Shown piece by piece: positions 1 through 8,075 of a stretch of DNA of 64,000 bases. The first letter of the stretch is position 1, and every line of letters begins with the position of its first letter. The stretch is taken from assembly GCA_034411995.1 (NCBI GenBank), contig DAOUME010000026.1:806001-870000 (forward strand), read 5' to 3'. Source of the DNA: JAUVXJ01 sp034411995. Lineage in GTDB: Bacteria; Chloroflexota; Anaerolineae; UBA7937; B3-Chlor. Position numbers and translations under genes: made by a program. The notes below the pieces were generated by a model. The model was not told where the DNA came from. It did not search any database and saw nothing but the letters and a program-made list of their open reading frames with translations.

Positions 1-316
1 ATGGCCGTGAAAGGGAATATCGGTATCACTTACACATGCCCCCTGCCAGTCTGGGTTTACTCCTATACAAGACATACGAGGGGATGACCCCGCAAGCGCC
101 TGCGGCAGCGACCCCCTCCACCCCCACAAGTATACCAGCTAGGGCGGCTCTTGTCAAAACACCGGGGCACCGGGCCATGGTGTGAACAGCCCTAGACGCC
201 GGCCATGAAGCGCTGATACTCAGACGACCCTCTCCCCCGATGGCGACCGGTAACGCCGACAGCCCCATGTTAGTCCCGCCTTAGGCTCCTCTCCCTGGAC
301 CCAACCGGCGCAGGCC

Positions 317-345
317 TTGTCCCCAGGGCGCCCGTATGATATACT
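317..345 (+). promoter_or_regulatory. Sigma-70 type promoter for the OYE-family gene
   Basis: TTGTCC (317-322) and TATACT (340-345) are separated by 17 bp and lie about 55 bp before the ATG at 400. The preceding 1-316 holds no open frame I would call a gene. Confidence 0.55.
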
Positions 346-399
346 CGCTGGCGCACCACAGCAGCATGTCGACCGCCTTGGGAGGTGGAGGATAGAGCT

Positions 400-1485
400 A
401 TGTCGATCCTGTTCGAGCCCGGCACCATCGGCAAGCGGGAACTGAGAAACCGGCTCATACGCTCGGCCACCGCCGAGTACATGAGCGACCTGGAAGGAAG
501 GCCGGAGAAGCCCGTCGCTGAGCTGTATCGGGAGCTGGCCAGGGGTGGTGTGGGTTTGATCATCACTGGTCACTGCTTCGTCCACGCACGGGGACGCTGC
601 CATTTGCGCATGACCGGTGCCCACAAAGACGATCTGCTGCCAGACCTGGAGATGCTAGCTGCTGCGGTCCACGAAGAGGACGGCCTGCTGGTGATGCAGA
701 TCAACCATGGAGGCAGGCTGTCTGCCGAGAATGCCATTCCTGGGCCGCCCCTGGCCCCCTCGCCGATCCCCTCCGGCAAAGGCAAGCAGCTTCCGGAAGA
801 ACTGACCGAAGAAGGAATCAAGGAGATCATCTCTGCCTTCGGCGACGCTGCAGGAAGAGCCAAGGCGGCAGGGTTCGACGGAGTGCAGATTCACGCCGCC
901 CACGGATACCTGGTCAACCAGTTCAACTCGCCGGCGGCCAACCGGCGCACAGATCGCTGGGGCGGCACCGCCGCGCGAAGGATGCGCTTCCTGGAGGAGG
1001 TGGCAGCGGCCATCCGTGACCGCGTGGGCAACGACTACCCCATACTGATCAAGCTGGGTATGGTGGAGTCCGTGTCTGATGGCCTCACGCTGAAGGAGGG
1101 CGCGGAGATCGTTCGACATCTGGCAGACTGGGGAATCGATGCCCTCGAGATCAGCAGCGGCGTCGGGAGAACCAGCACGGTCAAAGACATCCTCAGTCCG
1201 GAGGATGAGGGCTACTTCCTGGACGCGGCCCGCGCCGCCCGAGAGGCCACCGACCTTCCCCTCTCCCTGGTGGGAGGCATGCGCTCCAGGAAAATCATGG
1301 AACGCATCCTGGAAGAAGGGACAGCAGATTTCATCTCCATATCCCGACCCCTCATCCGCGAGCCCGATCTACCCAGACGGTTTCTCGAAGGCCAGGAACG
1401 TTCCACGTGCATCTCCTGCAACCTCTGCTGGCCCCCGCCGGGAGAGTACGGCATCGCGTGCAGAGATCCGAACAGAGAGGGCTAG
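400..1485 (+). CDS. NADH:flavin oxidoreductase, Old Yellow Enzyme family
   Basis: This 361-residue FMN TIM-barrel protein probably reduces activated C=C bonds of enones or enoyl-type substrates in the cytoplasm. The N-terminus (LFEPGTIGKRELRNRL), the HGYLVNQF substrate/FMN motif and the following NRRTDRWGG are typical of the family. Near the C-terminus Cys337, Cys340, Cys343 and Cys354 form a cluster like the 4Fe-4S site of 2,4-dienoyl-CoA reductases, but the FAD/NAD(P)H domains of those roughly 670-residue enzymes are missing. ATG 400 is chosen because GGAGGTGGAG ends 9 nt upstream; an in-frame GTG at 385 lies inside that ribosome site. The gene ends tail-to-tail, 9 nt from the next gene on the opposite strand. 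The substrate is unknown. Confidence 0.9.
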   Translation: MSILFEPGTIGKRELRNRLIRSATAEYMSDLEGRPEKPVAELYRELARGGVGLIITGHCFVHARGRCHLRMTGAHKDDLLPDLEMLAAAVHEEDGLLVMQINHGGRLSAENAIPGPPLAPSPIPSGKGKQLPEELTEEGIKEIISAFGDAAGRAKAAGFDGVQIHAAHGYLVNQFNSPAANRRTDRWGGTAARRMRFLEEVAAAIRDRVGNDYPILIKLGMVESVSDGLTLKEGAEIVRHLADWGIDALEISSGVGRTSTVKDILSPEDEGYFLDAARAAREATDLPLSLVGGMRSRKIMERILEEGTADFISISRPLIREPDLPRRFLEGQERSTCISCNLCWPPPGEYGIACRDPNREG

Positions 1486-1494
1486 AGAGGACCG

Positions 1495-2430
1495 CTAAGG
1501 GCTTACCTGCCTGAAGACGACCCTCCAGGAGCGGTGAGGCGTTCCCGCGGGGCAACCGCCGTCAAAGGCTAACCCCTGGGCGACCTGCGTCTTGCCGCCC
1601 ACTACCTCCACGGAGTAGCTGCCAGGAGCCGTGACCAGGAAATCGGCAAAGCCTGGGTCTATCTCCGGCTTCAACCCGGTGAAGAAGGAATCCTCGACAC
1701 CTGGCCCTTTGACCATCACCTCGACGCCAGCGATGCCCCGGTCGTTTCCGTCCCTGACGTACACCAGGACGTAGTCCCCGTCACGATCGGTGGTGCACCC
1801 CAGATCGCTGCTCTCCACCACTTGATAGTCGAGATCCGCGGCCACGGTGGGGGTGGGTGTGTCCTCGGGCGGAGTCGTCGGGGAGTTGGTTGGCGTCGGA
1901 GGAGGTTGCGTGGCCGTGGAAGTCGGCGCAGGAGGGGTCTCCGTAGGCGTGGCCGTGGGTTGAGCCGGGGTCTCCGTCGCTGTCGCCGTGGGGATCACCG
2001 CCTCGGTCGCCGTGGGCTGCGGAGTGGGGATCGGCTCAGGAGTGGGCGTCGCCTGCTCGATGTATGGCAGCAAGGCGACATCAGTGACACCCAGGTCGTA
2101 GGCCAGCCGGGCCAGGCTGAGTGTCTCTTCCCTGTACCCCGCCTCGCCGTACCTCTGGAACAGGCCGAGCACAGTTTGCCGCGCGTCCTCGAAGCCCAGC
2201 TTTTCCAGCCTCGAGGTGGCCGACTCCAGGTCACTATCCTGGGCATAGGCCGCCGCGATCATGACCACGTAGTCGTCCTTGTGTTCCTGTCTCAGGTCAA
2301 CCGGGTCGGTGTCGTAATATTGCACCGGCCAGACCTGCCAGGTGATGAACAGACCCACGCAGAGCCCGACCACGACGCCCGCTATCACGAACAGGACATG
2401 TCCAGGTTTGAAGCTCCCCAACGTATCCAT
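1495..2430 (-). CDS. Membrane-anchored stalk protein with Ig-like head (paralog 3 of 3)
   Basis: I recognise the architecture but no characterised function. The 311 residues are an N-terminal membrane anchor (about 10-32), a helical, TPR-like domain of about 90 residues opening with YYDTDPVDLRQEHKDDY, a Thr/Pro-rich stalk (about 125-200) and a beta-rich head with the theme VRDGNDRGIAGVEV...APGSYSVEV. The head resembles carboxypeptidase-regulatory or bacterial Ig-like domains. The protein should project from the cell surface. It is the last gene of a three-gene minus-strand operon, 6 nt after its neighbour. The anchor and helical domain are clearly homologous to those at 2437-3402 and 3427-4572, while the heads differ. 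A similar layout occurs in uncharacterised Anaerolineae proteins as I remember them. Confidence 0.8.
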   Translation of the reverse strand: MDTLGSFKPGHVLFVIAGVVVGLCVGLFITWQVWPVQYYDTDPVDLRQEHKDDYVVMIAAAYAQDSDLESATSRLEKLGFEDARQTVLGLFQRYGEAGYREETLSLARLAYDLGVTDVALLPYIEQATPTPEPIPTPQPTATEAVIPTATATETPAQPTATPTETPPAPTSTATQPPPTPTNSPTTPPEDTPTPTVAADLDYQVVESSDLGCTTDRDGDYVLVYVRDGNDRGIAGVEVMVKGPGVEDSFFTGLKPEIDPGFADFLVTAPGSYSVEVVGGKTQVAQGLAFDGGCPAGTPHRSWRVVFRQVSP

Positions 2431-2436
2431 CGTTTC

Positions 2437-3402
2437 CTATGGCTGATACGTGCGCTGGAAAGTAAGGAAGAAGCAGGTGTGATGAGTGCGGTACGGATCC
2501 TGGCGGGTCCCCAGTCCTACGCCGTAGATTCTGTCGCTGGCTTCTTCGCCCCCGATGTACACGGTGTACGACCCCAACAGATCGTTCATCACGAAGTTGT
2601 AGGCGTACTCCTCCCCCAGCTTGTCAGGCAAAGGATAGCTTTCGTAGTGTGGCGAACCACCGTACTCGATGACTATCGTTTGCCCAAAAGAACGATTGCC
2701 GTTCTCGTCCAGAACTTCCACGTAGATGTGATGGTTGCCCGACTCTTCCACCCACTTCGTCCTGATCAGCCTCCAGTACCACTGGCCAGAGCTGACCTGC
2801 GCCTCCTGCAGCCCTAGCGTCGGCCAGAAGTAGTCCAGACGACGGTCCCACTCACGCGGGGCCGCAGGCGGTGCGGGCGGAGGGGTCGCGGTCGCGGGAG
2901 GCGCAGGGACACGAGTGCTGGTGGCTGTGGGCAAGGGGGTATCCGTCGCCGTAGATGTTGGAATCTCCGTGGGTGTGGGGGTGGGGACACGGGTCTCCGT
3001 CGGCGTCGGGCTCGGCGCGGTGGCGATCTCGTATTCCTGCATGAACGTCTCGTCGGCTCCCAGAGCCTGAGCCAGGTCGATGAGCCGCCTGGTCTTCTCG
3101 ACATCCTCGGCCCGCTGCACGTAGCTGTAGGCCACCTCCGCCACCACGCTGTCCGGTTCCTCCTCCCCCAGTGCGGCCAGTCGCTCACGGGCCTGCTCCA
3201 GATCCCCGTTGGCCGCATAGGAATCACTGATCCCCACCACGTACTGCTCGCGGAGATACTCCATCAACACCGCGTCGCTGGTCGTGGTCTCTTCAGCCGG
3301 CGAGACACAGGAGCTCAGCATCAGGGCGAGCATCAGCATCAACGCGAACGCTGCGGCAACCCGCGTCCGACGGCTAGATGTTCTCTCTGCTGGCGAGTTC
3401 AA
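2437..3402 (-). CDS. Stalk lipoprotein with beta head (paralog 2 of 3)
   Basis: This 321-residue exported lipoprotein has a basic N-terminus, a hydrophobic stretch and the lipobox LSSC (Cys32). It is followed by a helical domain (DAVLMEYLREQYVVGISDSYAAN...) matching the paralogs on either side, a Thr/Pro stalk and a C-terminal head of about 140 residues containing HIYVEVLDENGNRS and LLGSYTVYIGG. The head looks like a beta sandwich. Unlike its two neighbours, which use a transmembrane anchor, this copy is lipid-anchored, so the three share body and stalk but differ in anchor and head. It is the middle gene of the operon: 24 nt after the upstream gene and 6 nt before the next. The function is unknown; a surface sensor or adhesin is a guess. 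Confidence 0.8.
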   Translation of the reverse strand: MNSPAERTSSRRTRVAAAFALMLMLALMLSSCVSPAEETTTSDAVLMEYLREQYVVGISDSYAANGDLEQARERLAALGEEEPDSVVAEVAYSYVQRAEDVEKTRRLIDLAQALGADETFMQEYEIATAPSPTPTETRVPTPTPTEIPTSTATDTPLPTATSTRVPAPPATATPPPAPPAAPREWDRRLDYFWPTLGLQEAQVSSGQWYWRLIRTKWVEESGNHHIYVEVLDENGNRSFGQTIVIEYGGSPHYESYPLPDKLGEEYAYNFVMNDLLGSYTVYIGGEEASDRIYGVGLGTRQDPYRTHHTCFFLTFQRTYQP

Positions 3403-3426
3403 GTCTATCCCCTCCTGCTATGCGCG

Positions 3427-4572
3427 TTATCCTATCTCGCGAAAAGTGATGTTGAGATGGTCGTGAAAGGTCAGTCCGACCCAGCCCAACCCATCGGCGC
3501 AGTCACTGGCTATGTTGTCCACCACCCACACGGCGTGATAGCCCTGCTGACCCTGATCGGGCCAGTAGACACTGCCGTAGCTCATGACGTAGGTCGCCTC
3601 TCCCCGCTCGTTGGTGAACTCCATGTGAGCCACGGGTTTCCGCCCGCAGCACCCACCGGGCGTGTCCACGGCGGGCTCAAAGCCGAAGAAGGCTACCTGA
3701 ACTCCAGGTTTGGGGACGCCGTTGCGGTCCAACACGGTAACCCGCAGCGTCACGTCGGTGTATTGAGCAAGTTGGACGATGGAATACACGGTGCCACCAG
3801 GACAGTTGGACGTCTGAGCCATGAGATACTCTCTGGAGAGCCCAAACGCCTGTTGTATCCACGCCCAATCCCTGTGATTCCTGTCGATGTCCAGGATCTC
3901 AGGTTCCGGCCGCGCCGGGCAGCCAGAGACGGGCTGGGTGGTGGCCGTGGGCGTGTTGGTAGCCGCGACGACCGTAACCGTCGCTGTGGGAGGCGCCGAT
4001 GTGGAGGTCGGCGTCGCTTGCCCAGGCGTGTTTGTGGGCGGCACAGGGGTGGATGTGGCGGTCGGCGGCACCGCGGTAGAAGTCGCTGTTGGTGGCACCG
4101 GCGTCGGGGACGGAGCCTCGGTGGGGGTCTCGGTGGGCGTCTCCGTGGGCGTGGAGGTGGGCGTCTCCGTGGCTGTGGGAGTGAAGGTGGGAGCCAGAGT
4201 GGGCGTGGCCACGTAGGCTAACAAGACCTCAGTAGCCGAGCCCAGCGCTTCGGACAGCATGACCAGATTGCGTATGGTGGTCATGTCCCTGCCCTCCTGG
4301 CGGTACTTGTCCGCCAGGTCGGCCACGACCTGAGCAACGTCTTTCTCCTCCAGCTTGGCCAGCCTGGCCTGCGCCTGCTCCAGGTTTCCGTTGAGGGCGT
4401 ACGTGGCGCTCACCAGGACGATGTACTCCTCCTTGTGCTCCGCCCTCAGATCTACGGGATCTGTGTCGTAATACTCTACCGGCCACAGACCCCACCCGAT
4501 GAGGAACCCCAGGCCCAAGCCCACAGCCGCTCCGACCAGTACCAGCGCCAGTACTGCTTTCAGGCCATTCAT
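3427..4572 (-). CDS. Membrane-anchored stalk protein with Big-like head (paralog 1 of 3)
   Basis: This 381-residue protein is the first gene of the minus-strand trio. It has an N-terminal transmembrane segment, the conserved YYDTDPVDLRAEHKEEY start of the helical domain, a long stalk of Thr/Pro/Ser repeats (about residues 120-215) and a head of about 160 residues. The head contains LRVTVLDRNGVPKPGVQVAFF, a pattern of bacterial Ig-like (Big_1) domains, and several cysteines (SGCPARP, NCPGG, GGCCGRK, SDCADG) that could form disulfides outside the cell. The stalk coding DNA is low-complexity and gives long meaningless open frames on the other strand. Translation starts at ATG 4572 behind GGAGCAAGG. 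The tRNA-Leu terminator lies just upstream; I found no clear promoter of its own. Confidence 0.8.
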   Translation of the reverse strand: MNGLKAVLALVLVGAAVGLGLGFLIGWGLWPVEYYDTDPVDLRAEHKEEYIVLVSATYALNGNLEQAQARLAKLEEKDVAQVVADLADKYRQEGRDMTTIRNLVMLSEALGSATEVLLAYVATPTLAPTFTPTATETPTSTPTETPTETPTEAPSPTPVPPTATSTAVPPTATSTPVPPTNTPGQATPTSTSAPPTATVTVVAATNTPTATTQPVSGCPARPEPEILDIDRNHRDWAWIQQAFGLSREYLMAQTSNCPGGTVYSIVQLAQYTDVTLRVTVLDRNGVPKPGVQVAFFGFEPAVDTPGGCCGRKPVAHMEFTNERGEATYVMSYGSVYWPDQGQQGYHAVWVVDNIASDCADGLGWVGLTFHDHLNITFREIG

Positions 4573-4602
4573 ACCTTGCTCCGCAGCACCAGGAAGTCCG
4601 CT

Positions 4603-4655
4603 AATAAAGAAAACCGACGCTTGAGACCGCCCTGCGGCCTGTCCTCTCGTCGGTT
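4603..4655 (-). terminator. Rho-independent terminator of tRNA-Leu
   Basis: Read on the minus strand, AACCGACG pairs with CGTCGGTT (arms at 4648-4655 and 4612-4619). An inner AGGCCGC/GCGGTCT helix (one G-T pair) adds to the stem, which is followed by a T-rich tail (TTTTCTTTATT). It sits about 95 nt past the tRNA 3' end and separates the tRNA from the stalk-protein operon on the same strand. Confidence 0.8.
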
Positions 4656-4749
4656 CACCAGACTGACCAAACTGTCACCTGACCAACTCATGCGCGACTC
4701 ACATCTCGAGGTCCTGGCTGAGCCACCTGAAAGCTGGTATAATGCCCAG

Positions 4750-4835
4750 TGCCGAAGGTGGGACTCGAACCCACATGAGGGTCACCCCTCAACGGTTTTT
4801 GAGACCGTCGCGTCTGCCTGTTCCGCCACTTCGGC
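4750..4835 (-). tRNA. tRNA-Leu (CAA anticodon)
   Basis: The 86-nt minus-strand cloverleaf has acceptor arms GCCGAAG/CTTCGGC, discriminator A, anticodon stem ACGGT/ACCGT around loop CTCAAAA (anticodon CAA, reads UUG), a long class II variable arm TGAGGGGTGACCCTCA and T arm GTGGG-TTCGAGT-CCCAC. The 3' CCA is not encoded. Promoter and terminator are both visible, so it is a single-gene transcription unit. Confidence 0.95.
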
Positions 4836-4849
4836 GCCAATTTGCGTCC

Positions 4850-4878
4850 AGTATAGGCCAGGGTACGCAATAAGTCAA
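4850..4878 (-). promoter_or_regulatory. Promoter of tRNA-Leu
   Basis: On the minus strand TTGACT (4873-4878) and TATACT (4850-4855) are 17 bp apart, about 15 bp before the tRNA 5' end. The -35 box directly abuts the probable GTG start (4879) of the divergent sigma-factor gene. Confidence 0.8.
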
Positions 4879-5475
4879 GTGGACGAGAAAGCACTGATCG
4901 CGGCCGCGAAGAGTGGCGATACCGGGTCCTTCAACCAACTGGTATCACACTACCAGGACATGGTCTACAACGTCGCCTACCGCATCCTGGGCGATACCGA
5001 GGCCGCAGCAGACGCCAGCCAGGAGACGTTTCTCTCAGCTTACCAGGCTGTGGGCAAGTTCAAAGGCGGATCCTTCAAAGCCTGGCTGCTGCGCATCGCC
5101 ACCAACGCCTGTTACGATCAGCTCCGGGTCCACAAGCGGCGGCCCACCAGCTCCCTGGAAGCGATCTACACCGATAGCGATCCCTCCTCCCACTTCGTCA
5201 ACGGTCGCGAAACCCCCGAGGAGCACGCCCTGCGTTCGGAACTGGGCAAGGTCATCCAGCAAGGTATCACCACCCTCCCTCCGGGTCAGAGGGCCACACT
5301 GGTGCTGTCGGACGTGCAGGGGATGAGCTATGCTGAGATCGCCGAGGTTACGGGTGCATCCATCGGGACGGTAAAATCGCGCCTGAGCCGCGCGCGGGCC
5401 AGGCTTCGCGACCATCTCCTGGAGCAGGGGGAACTTTTGCCCGCTCGCTACCGTCTTAGTGATGACGAGGGCTAG
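4879..5475 (+). CDS. ECF-family RNA polymerase sigma factor
   Basis: This is a sigma-70 family group 4 (ECF) factor of about 198 residues. Region 2 is visible in FNQLVSHYQDMVYNVAYRILGD and the following AADASQETFLSAYQ. Region 4 is visible in LPPGQRATLVLSDVQGMSYAEIAEVTG...GTVKSRLSRARARLRDHL, the helix-turn-helix that reads the -35 box. The frame stays open upstream but there runs antisense through tRNA-Leu, so the start must be internal. GTG 4879 is the best candidate and no ribosome site is evident, which suggests leaderless or weak initiation. The anti-sigma gene begins 1 nt after the stop, so the pair is an operon in which the downstream membrane protein probably holds this factor inactive until an envelope signal arrives. 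Confidence 0.9.
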   Translation: MDEKALIAAAKSGDTGSFNQLVSHYQDMVYNVAYRILGDTEAAADASQETFLSAYQAVGKFKGGSFKAWLLRIATNACYDQLRVHKRRPTSSLEAIYTDSDPSSHFVNGRETPEEHALRSELGKVIQQGITTLPPGQRATLVLSDVQGMSYAEIAEVTGASIGTVKSRLSRARARLRDHLLEQGELLPARYRLSDDEG

Positions 5476-5476
5476 G

Positions 5477-6499
5477 ATGTCTTTCCCGCGCAACGAACCA
5501 GAGCATCAGTGGGTGGAGGAATCCCTCTCTGCATACATCGACGACCAGCTCACGGCGCGCGAGCGGGCCAGGGTGGAGAAACACCTGGAGGAATGCCAGG
5601 CCTGCGCTGACCAGCTCGCTACGTTGCGGCAGACTGTAGCTCTGGTCAGAGAGTTGCCGTTGCTCCGTGCACCGCGCTCCTTCGCCGTTCGTCCCGCAGC
5701 GTTGAGGGCCAGACCTTCCCCGGCGCCGCCTGCCTGGGGCTACGGATTGCTCAAAGGGGCCACGGCCCTGGCGGCGCTCCTTCTGATGCTGCTCATCGGT
5801 GGCGATCTGGCGCTGCAATTCGTCCGCGTCACCTCGCTGGGTTCCTGGGCACCGGCCGCACCAGCGCCCGAGGTGGCCTTCGCGCCCTCCCTCGAGCCCA
5901 GCGCCATTCCGGCCCCAGCGGAAGAGGCGCCACTCTTGGGCCTCACCAAGGGAACAGAGGCACCGCAGGTCCCGGGCCCTGAGAACGCCCAGGAGGCCGC
6001 TCCCGCCGCAGCAACAGCTACGGAAGCTGCTGAGGACCTTGCGGTGACGGAAGGAACAGCCAGCCCCGAGGGAAGAGAGGGGGGCCTCGCACCTGCCGGA
6101 ACTCCCACCGCGGCACCAACCTCTGCCGCGCCGCCCGCCGCGGCAGCCGAGGGCGTGGGAGCAGGAGGCGCCGAGACCCCGTCGGCCACGCCCATCGCCC
6201 CAGTACCCACGGCGACCCTCGGGCAAGAAGAAGTGCAGCCCGCGCCCCCGTCTGCCACCCCGCCTGGCGAGGCGGAACAGGGAGCGGCTGTCCCAGGGCC
6301 GGCGGAGACCCCTCAGATGCTGGCCATGACCGAAGGTCAGCAGAGGGTCGAGGAGGGAGCTGCTCCCCACGAGGCCACGGCGGAAACCCCGCCCTGGTCA
6401 CCACTACGCCTGGCGGAAGGGTTCGCCTTCGGCCTCCTCGTCGTCCTCGTGGCCGCCACGGCCATCACCGGCTGGCTCAGGCACAGAGCTGGACGGTAG
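5477..6499 (+). CDS. Anti-sigma factor with zinc-finger domain and long Ala/Pro periplasmic segment
   Basis: This 340-residue membrane protein is the partner of the ECF factor just upstream. The N-terminus has the ZAS motif His36-x3-Cys40-x2-Cys43 (KHLEECQAC), the usual sigma-binding zinc site. A first transmembrane helix lies near residues 88-112, followed by about 190 residues rich in Ala, Pro, Glu and Thr. A second hydrophobic helix near the C-terminus (GLLVVLVAATAITGW) is followed by basic residues. Two membrane spans with a disordered external loop are unusual; most ZAS proteins have one. ATG 5477 is chosen because GAGGG lies 5 nt upstream and it follows the sigma stop directly; GTG 5459 and ATG 5462 are alternatives. 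Release presumably needs regulated proteolysis. Confidence 0.8.
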   Translation: MSFPRNEPEHQWVEESLSAYIDDQLTARERARVEKHLEECQACADQLATLRQTVALVRELPLLRAPRSFAVRPAALRARPSPAPPAWGYGLLKGATALAALLLMLLIGGDLALQFVRVTSLGSWAPAAPAPEVAFAPSLEPSAIPAPAEEAPLLGLTKGTEAPQVPGPENAQEAAPAAATATEAAEDLAVTEGTASPEGREGGLAPAGTPTAAPTSAAPPAAAAEGVGAGGAETPSATPIAPVPTATLGQEEVQPAPPSATPPGEAEQGAAVPGPAETPQMLAMTEGQQRVEEGAAPHEATAETPPWSPLRLAEGFAFGLLVVLVAATAITGWLRHRAGR

Positions 6500-6615
6500 G
6501 CGGATCTGGCGCGTCACGACCCCTGGGCCGAGTAGGAACCCCACGGCTGCGCGTCTGTCTGTCGTGCTCTCCTCACGGGCATCCACACTTCCCCAACATG
6601 GCGCGTCCGGGCGTG

Positions 6616-8016
6616 CTACCGCTTCGTCGTCCTCGACAGGCTGCGATATCGCCATAAGTTGCCCAGCGCCGCGGCTGCCCTCTCCGGCGCGGGGTAGTTG
6701 GGCACACCCGCTTCCTCCAGGGCGCAGATACCCTCTCGCCAGATCTCCCCAGGTGCGGACAGACAGCAGACGATAGGCTTTTTCCTCGCCCAGCGCTGGA
6801 GCACGGGCAACAGGCTCTGCACGGCACCGATGTTGGCTGACGCGTAGGCGATGCACAGCACGACGCCATGCACATGGGGGTCGCCCAGCGCCGCCTCGGC
6901 CACCTCGGCGATGGCCTCTGGACTGTACCAGGCGGGTCCCATGTCCACCGGGTTGCTCCTCAGGGCCAGCGGCGGAAGCGCGGCATTGATCCTCTCCTGA
7001 GTCTCCTGGGCGAAGGTGGCCAGCACCAGACCTTTCTGCTCACAGACGTCACAGGCTGCCATCGCTGGCCCCGCCTGCCCGGAGAGCACCGCCGTCCCCT
7101 TGCCCTCCGGAACGGGGCAGGCGTCCAGGGCTTTGGCCGTGTCCAGGAGCTCCTCCAGGCTGTGTACCGCCAGCAGGCCGGTCTGCCTGAAGGCCCCCTG
7201 GTATACCTCGTACTGCCCCGCCAGGGAGCCGGTGTGGAACTTGGAGGCCCGATCGCTGACCTTCGACCTGCCCACCTTGTAGACCACCACCGGCTTCTGA
7301 CCCCTGATGCTCCGGGCCACGTCCATCAATCGGTGTGGATCGTCCACGCCCTCTACGTACATGGCGATCACCCTGGTGGTATCGTCTTCCACCAGGTACT
7401 CCAGCAGGTCGGAGAAACCTACGTTGCAGCGGTTGCCCACCCCGATGACTTTGCTGAAGCCCACGTTCTGCTCCATGGCCAGGAAAGCCAGCATGTGGGA
7501 CATGCCGCCGCTCTGGCTGATCAGGCTGACCCCGCCCTTCTTGACGAGGGAGAACTCCGGGGTGAACGAGGTATTCAGGTCGGTCTGCAGATTGGCGATG
7601 CCGAAGGTGTTGGGACCGATGATGGGGATCCCTGCTTCGTCGGCCAGCCTGGCGATCTCCTCCTGGAGCTCTGCTCCCTGCTGATCCTCGATCTCCTTGA
7701 AGCCGGCGGTGATGAGCACGATGCCCTTCACTCCCTTGGCCGCACACTGCTCGATGACCGCGGGCACCGCGCCTGCCGGCAGGACCACCACCGCCAGATC
7801 CACGTCGTGGGGGACGTCGTGAAGAGACGGGTAGGCTTGGAGCCCGAACAGCTCACTTTCCTTGGGGTTGATGGGGAACAGACCACCCGCGAAACCGCCT
7901 TCGGTCAGGCTCTTCATCACGTGGTATCCCAGCTTGCCGGGGTTCCTGGACGCGCCGATCACGGCTACGCCGCGAGGATCGAACAGGCGGTGCAGGCTTT
8001 CGAGTTTCGCGCGCAT
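6616..8016 (-). CDS. Acyl-CoA synthetase (NDP-forming), alpha subunit
   Basis: This 466-residue protein matches the alpha subunit of ADP-forming acetyl/acyl-CoA synthetases, which make ATP from acyl-CoA plus ADP and phosphate during fermentation. The N-terminal CoA-binding Rossmann domain begins DPRGVAVIGASRNPGKLGYHV. The succinyl-CoA-ligase-like domains carry SLISQSGGMSHMLAF, and FHTGSLAG should hold the histidine phosphorylated in catalysis. No ATP-grasp beta subunit (about 230 residues) or fused C-terminal domain is present in the window, so the partner must be encoded elsewhere. ATG 8016 follows AAAGGAGG by 4 nt. A promoter is visible at 8076-8104. The enzyme fits the aldehyde oxidation and amino-acid fermentation suggested further along the window. 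Confidence 0.88.
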   Translation of the reverse strand: MRAKLESLHRLFDPRGVAVIGASRNPGKLGYHVMKSLTEGGFAGGLFPINPKESELFGLQAYPSLHDVPHDVDLAVVVLPAGAVPAVIEQCAAKGVKGIVLITAGFKEIEDQQGAELQEEIARLADEAGIPIIGPNTFGIANLQTDLNTSFTPEFSLVKKGGVSLISQSGGMSHMLAFLAMEQNVGFSKVIGVGNRCNVGFSDLLEYLVEDDTTRVIAMYVEGVDDPHRLMDVARSIRGQKPVVVYKVGRSKVSDRASKFHTGSLAGQYEVYQGAFRQTGLLAVHSLEELLDTAKALDACPVPEGKGTAVLSGQAGPAMAACDVCEQKGLVLATFAQETQERINAALPPLALRSNPVDMGPAWYSPEAIAEVAEAALGDPHVHGVVLCIAYASANIGAVQSLLPVLQRWARKKPIVCCLSAPGEIWREGICALEEAGVPNYPAPERAAAALGNLWRYRSLSRTTKR

Positions 8017-8075
8017 AGAGCCTCCTTTGGTCACCAAATAAGCTAAAGGGCATCAACTGGTTGCTGCGCCTGCCC

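Noticed and set aside
1822..2817. Long plus-strand open frame rich in Arg and Gly
   Set aside because: It is antisense to the Thr/Pro stalks of the surface proteins; the low-complexity GC-rich repeats keep it open. No domain is visible.
3930..4210. Short tandem GTGGGCGTC-like repeats suggesting CRISPR or VNTR
   Set aside because: They are codons of the Thr/Pro stalk, irregular in length, with no spacer pattern; not a CRISPR array.
4435..4878. Upstream extension of the sigma factor frame
   Set aside because: It would run antisense through tRNA-Leu and its terminator; the conserved sigma region begins after 4879.
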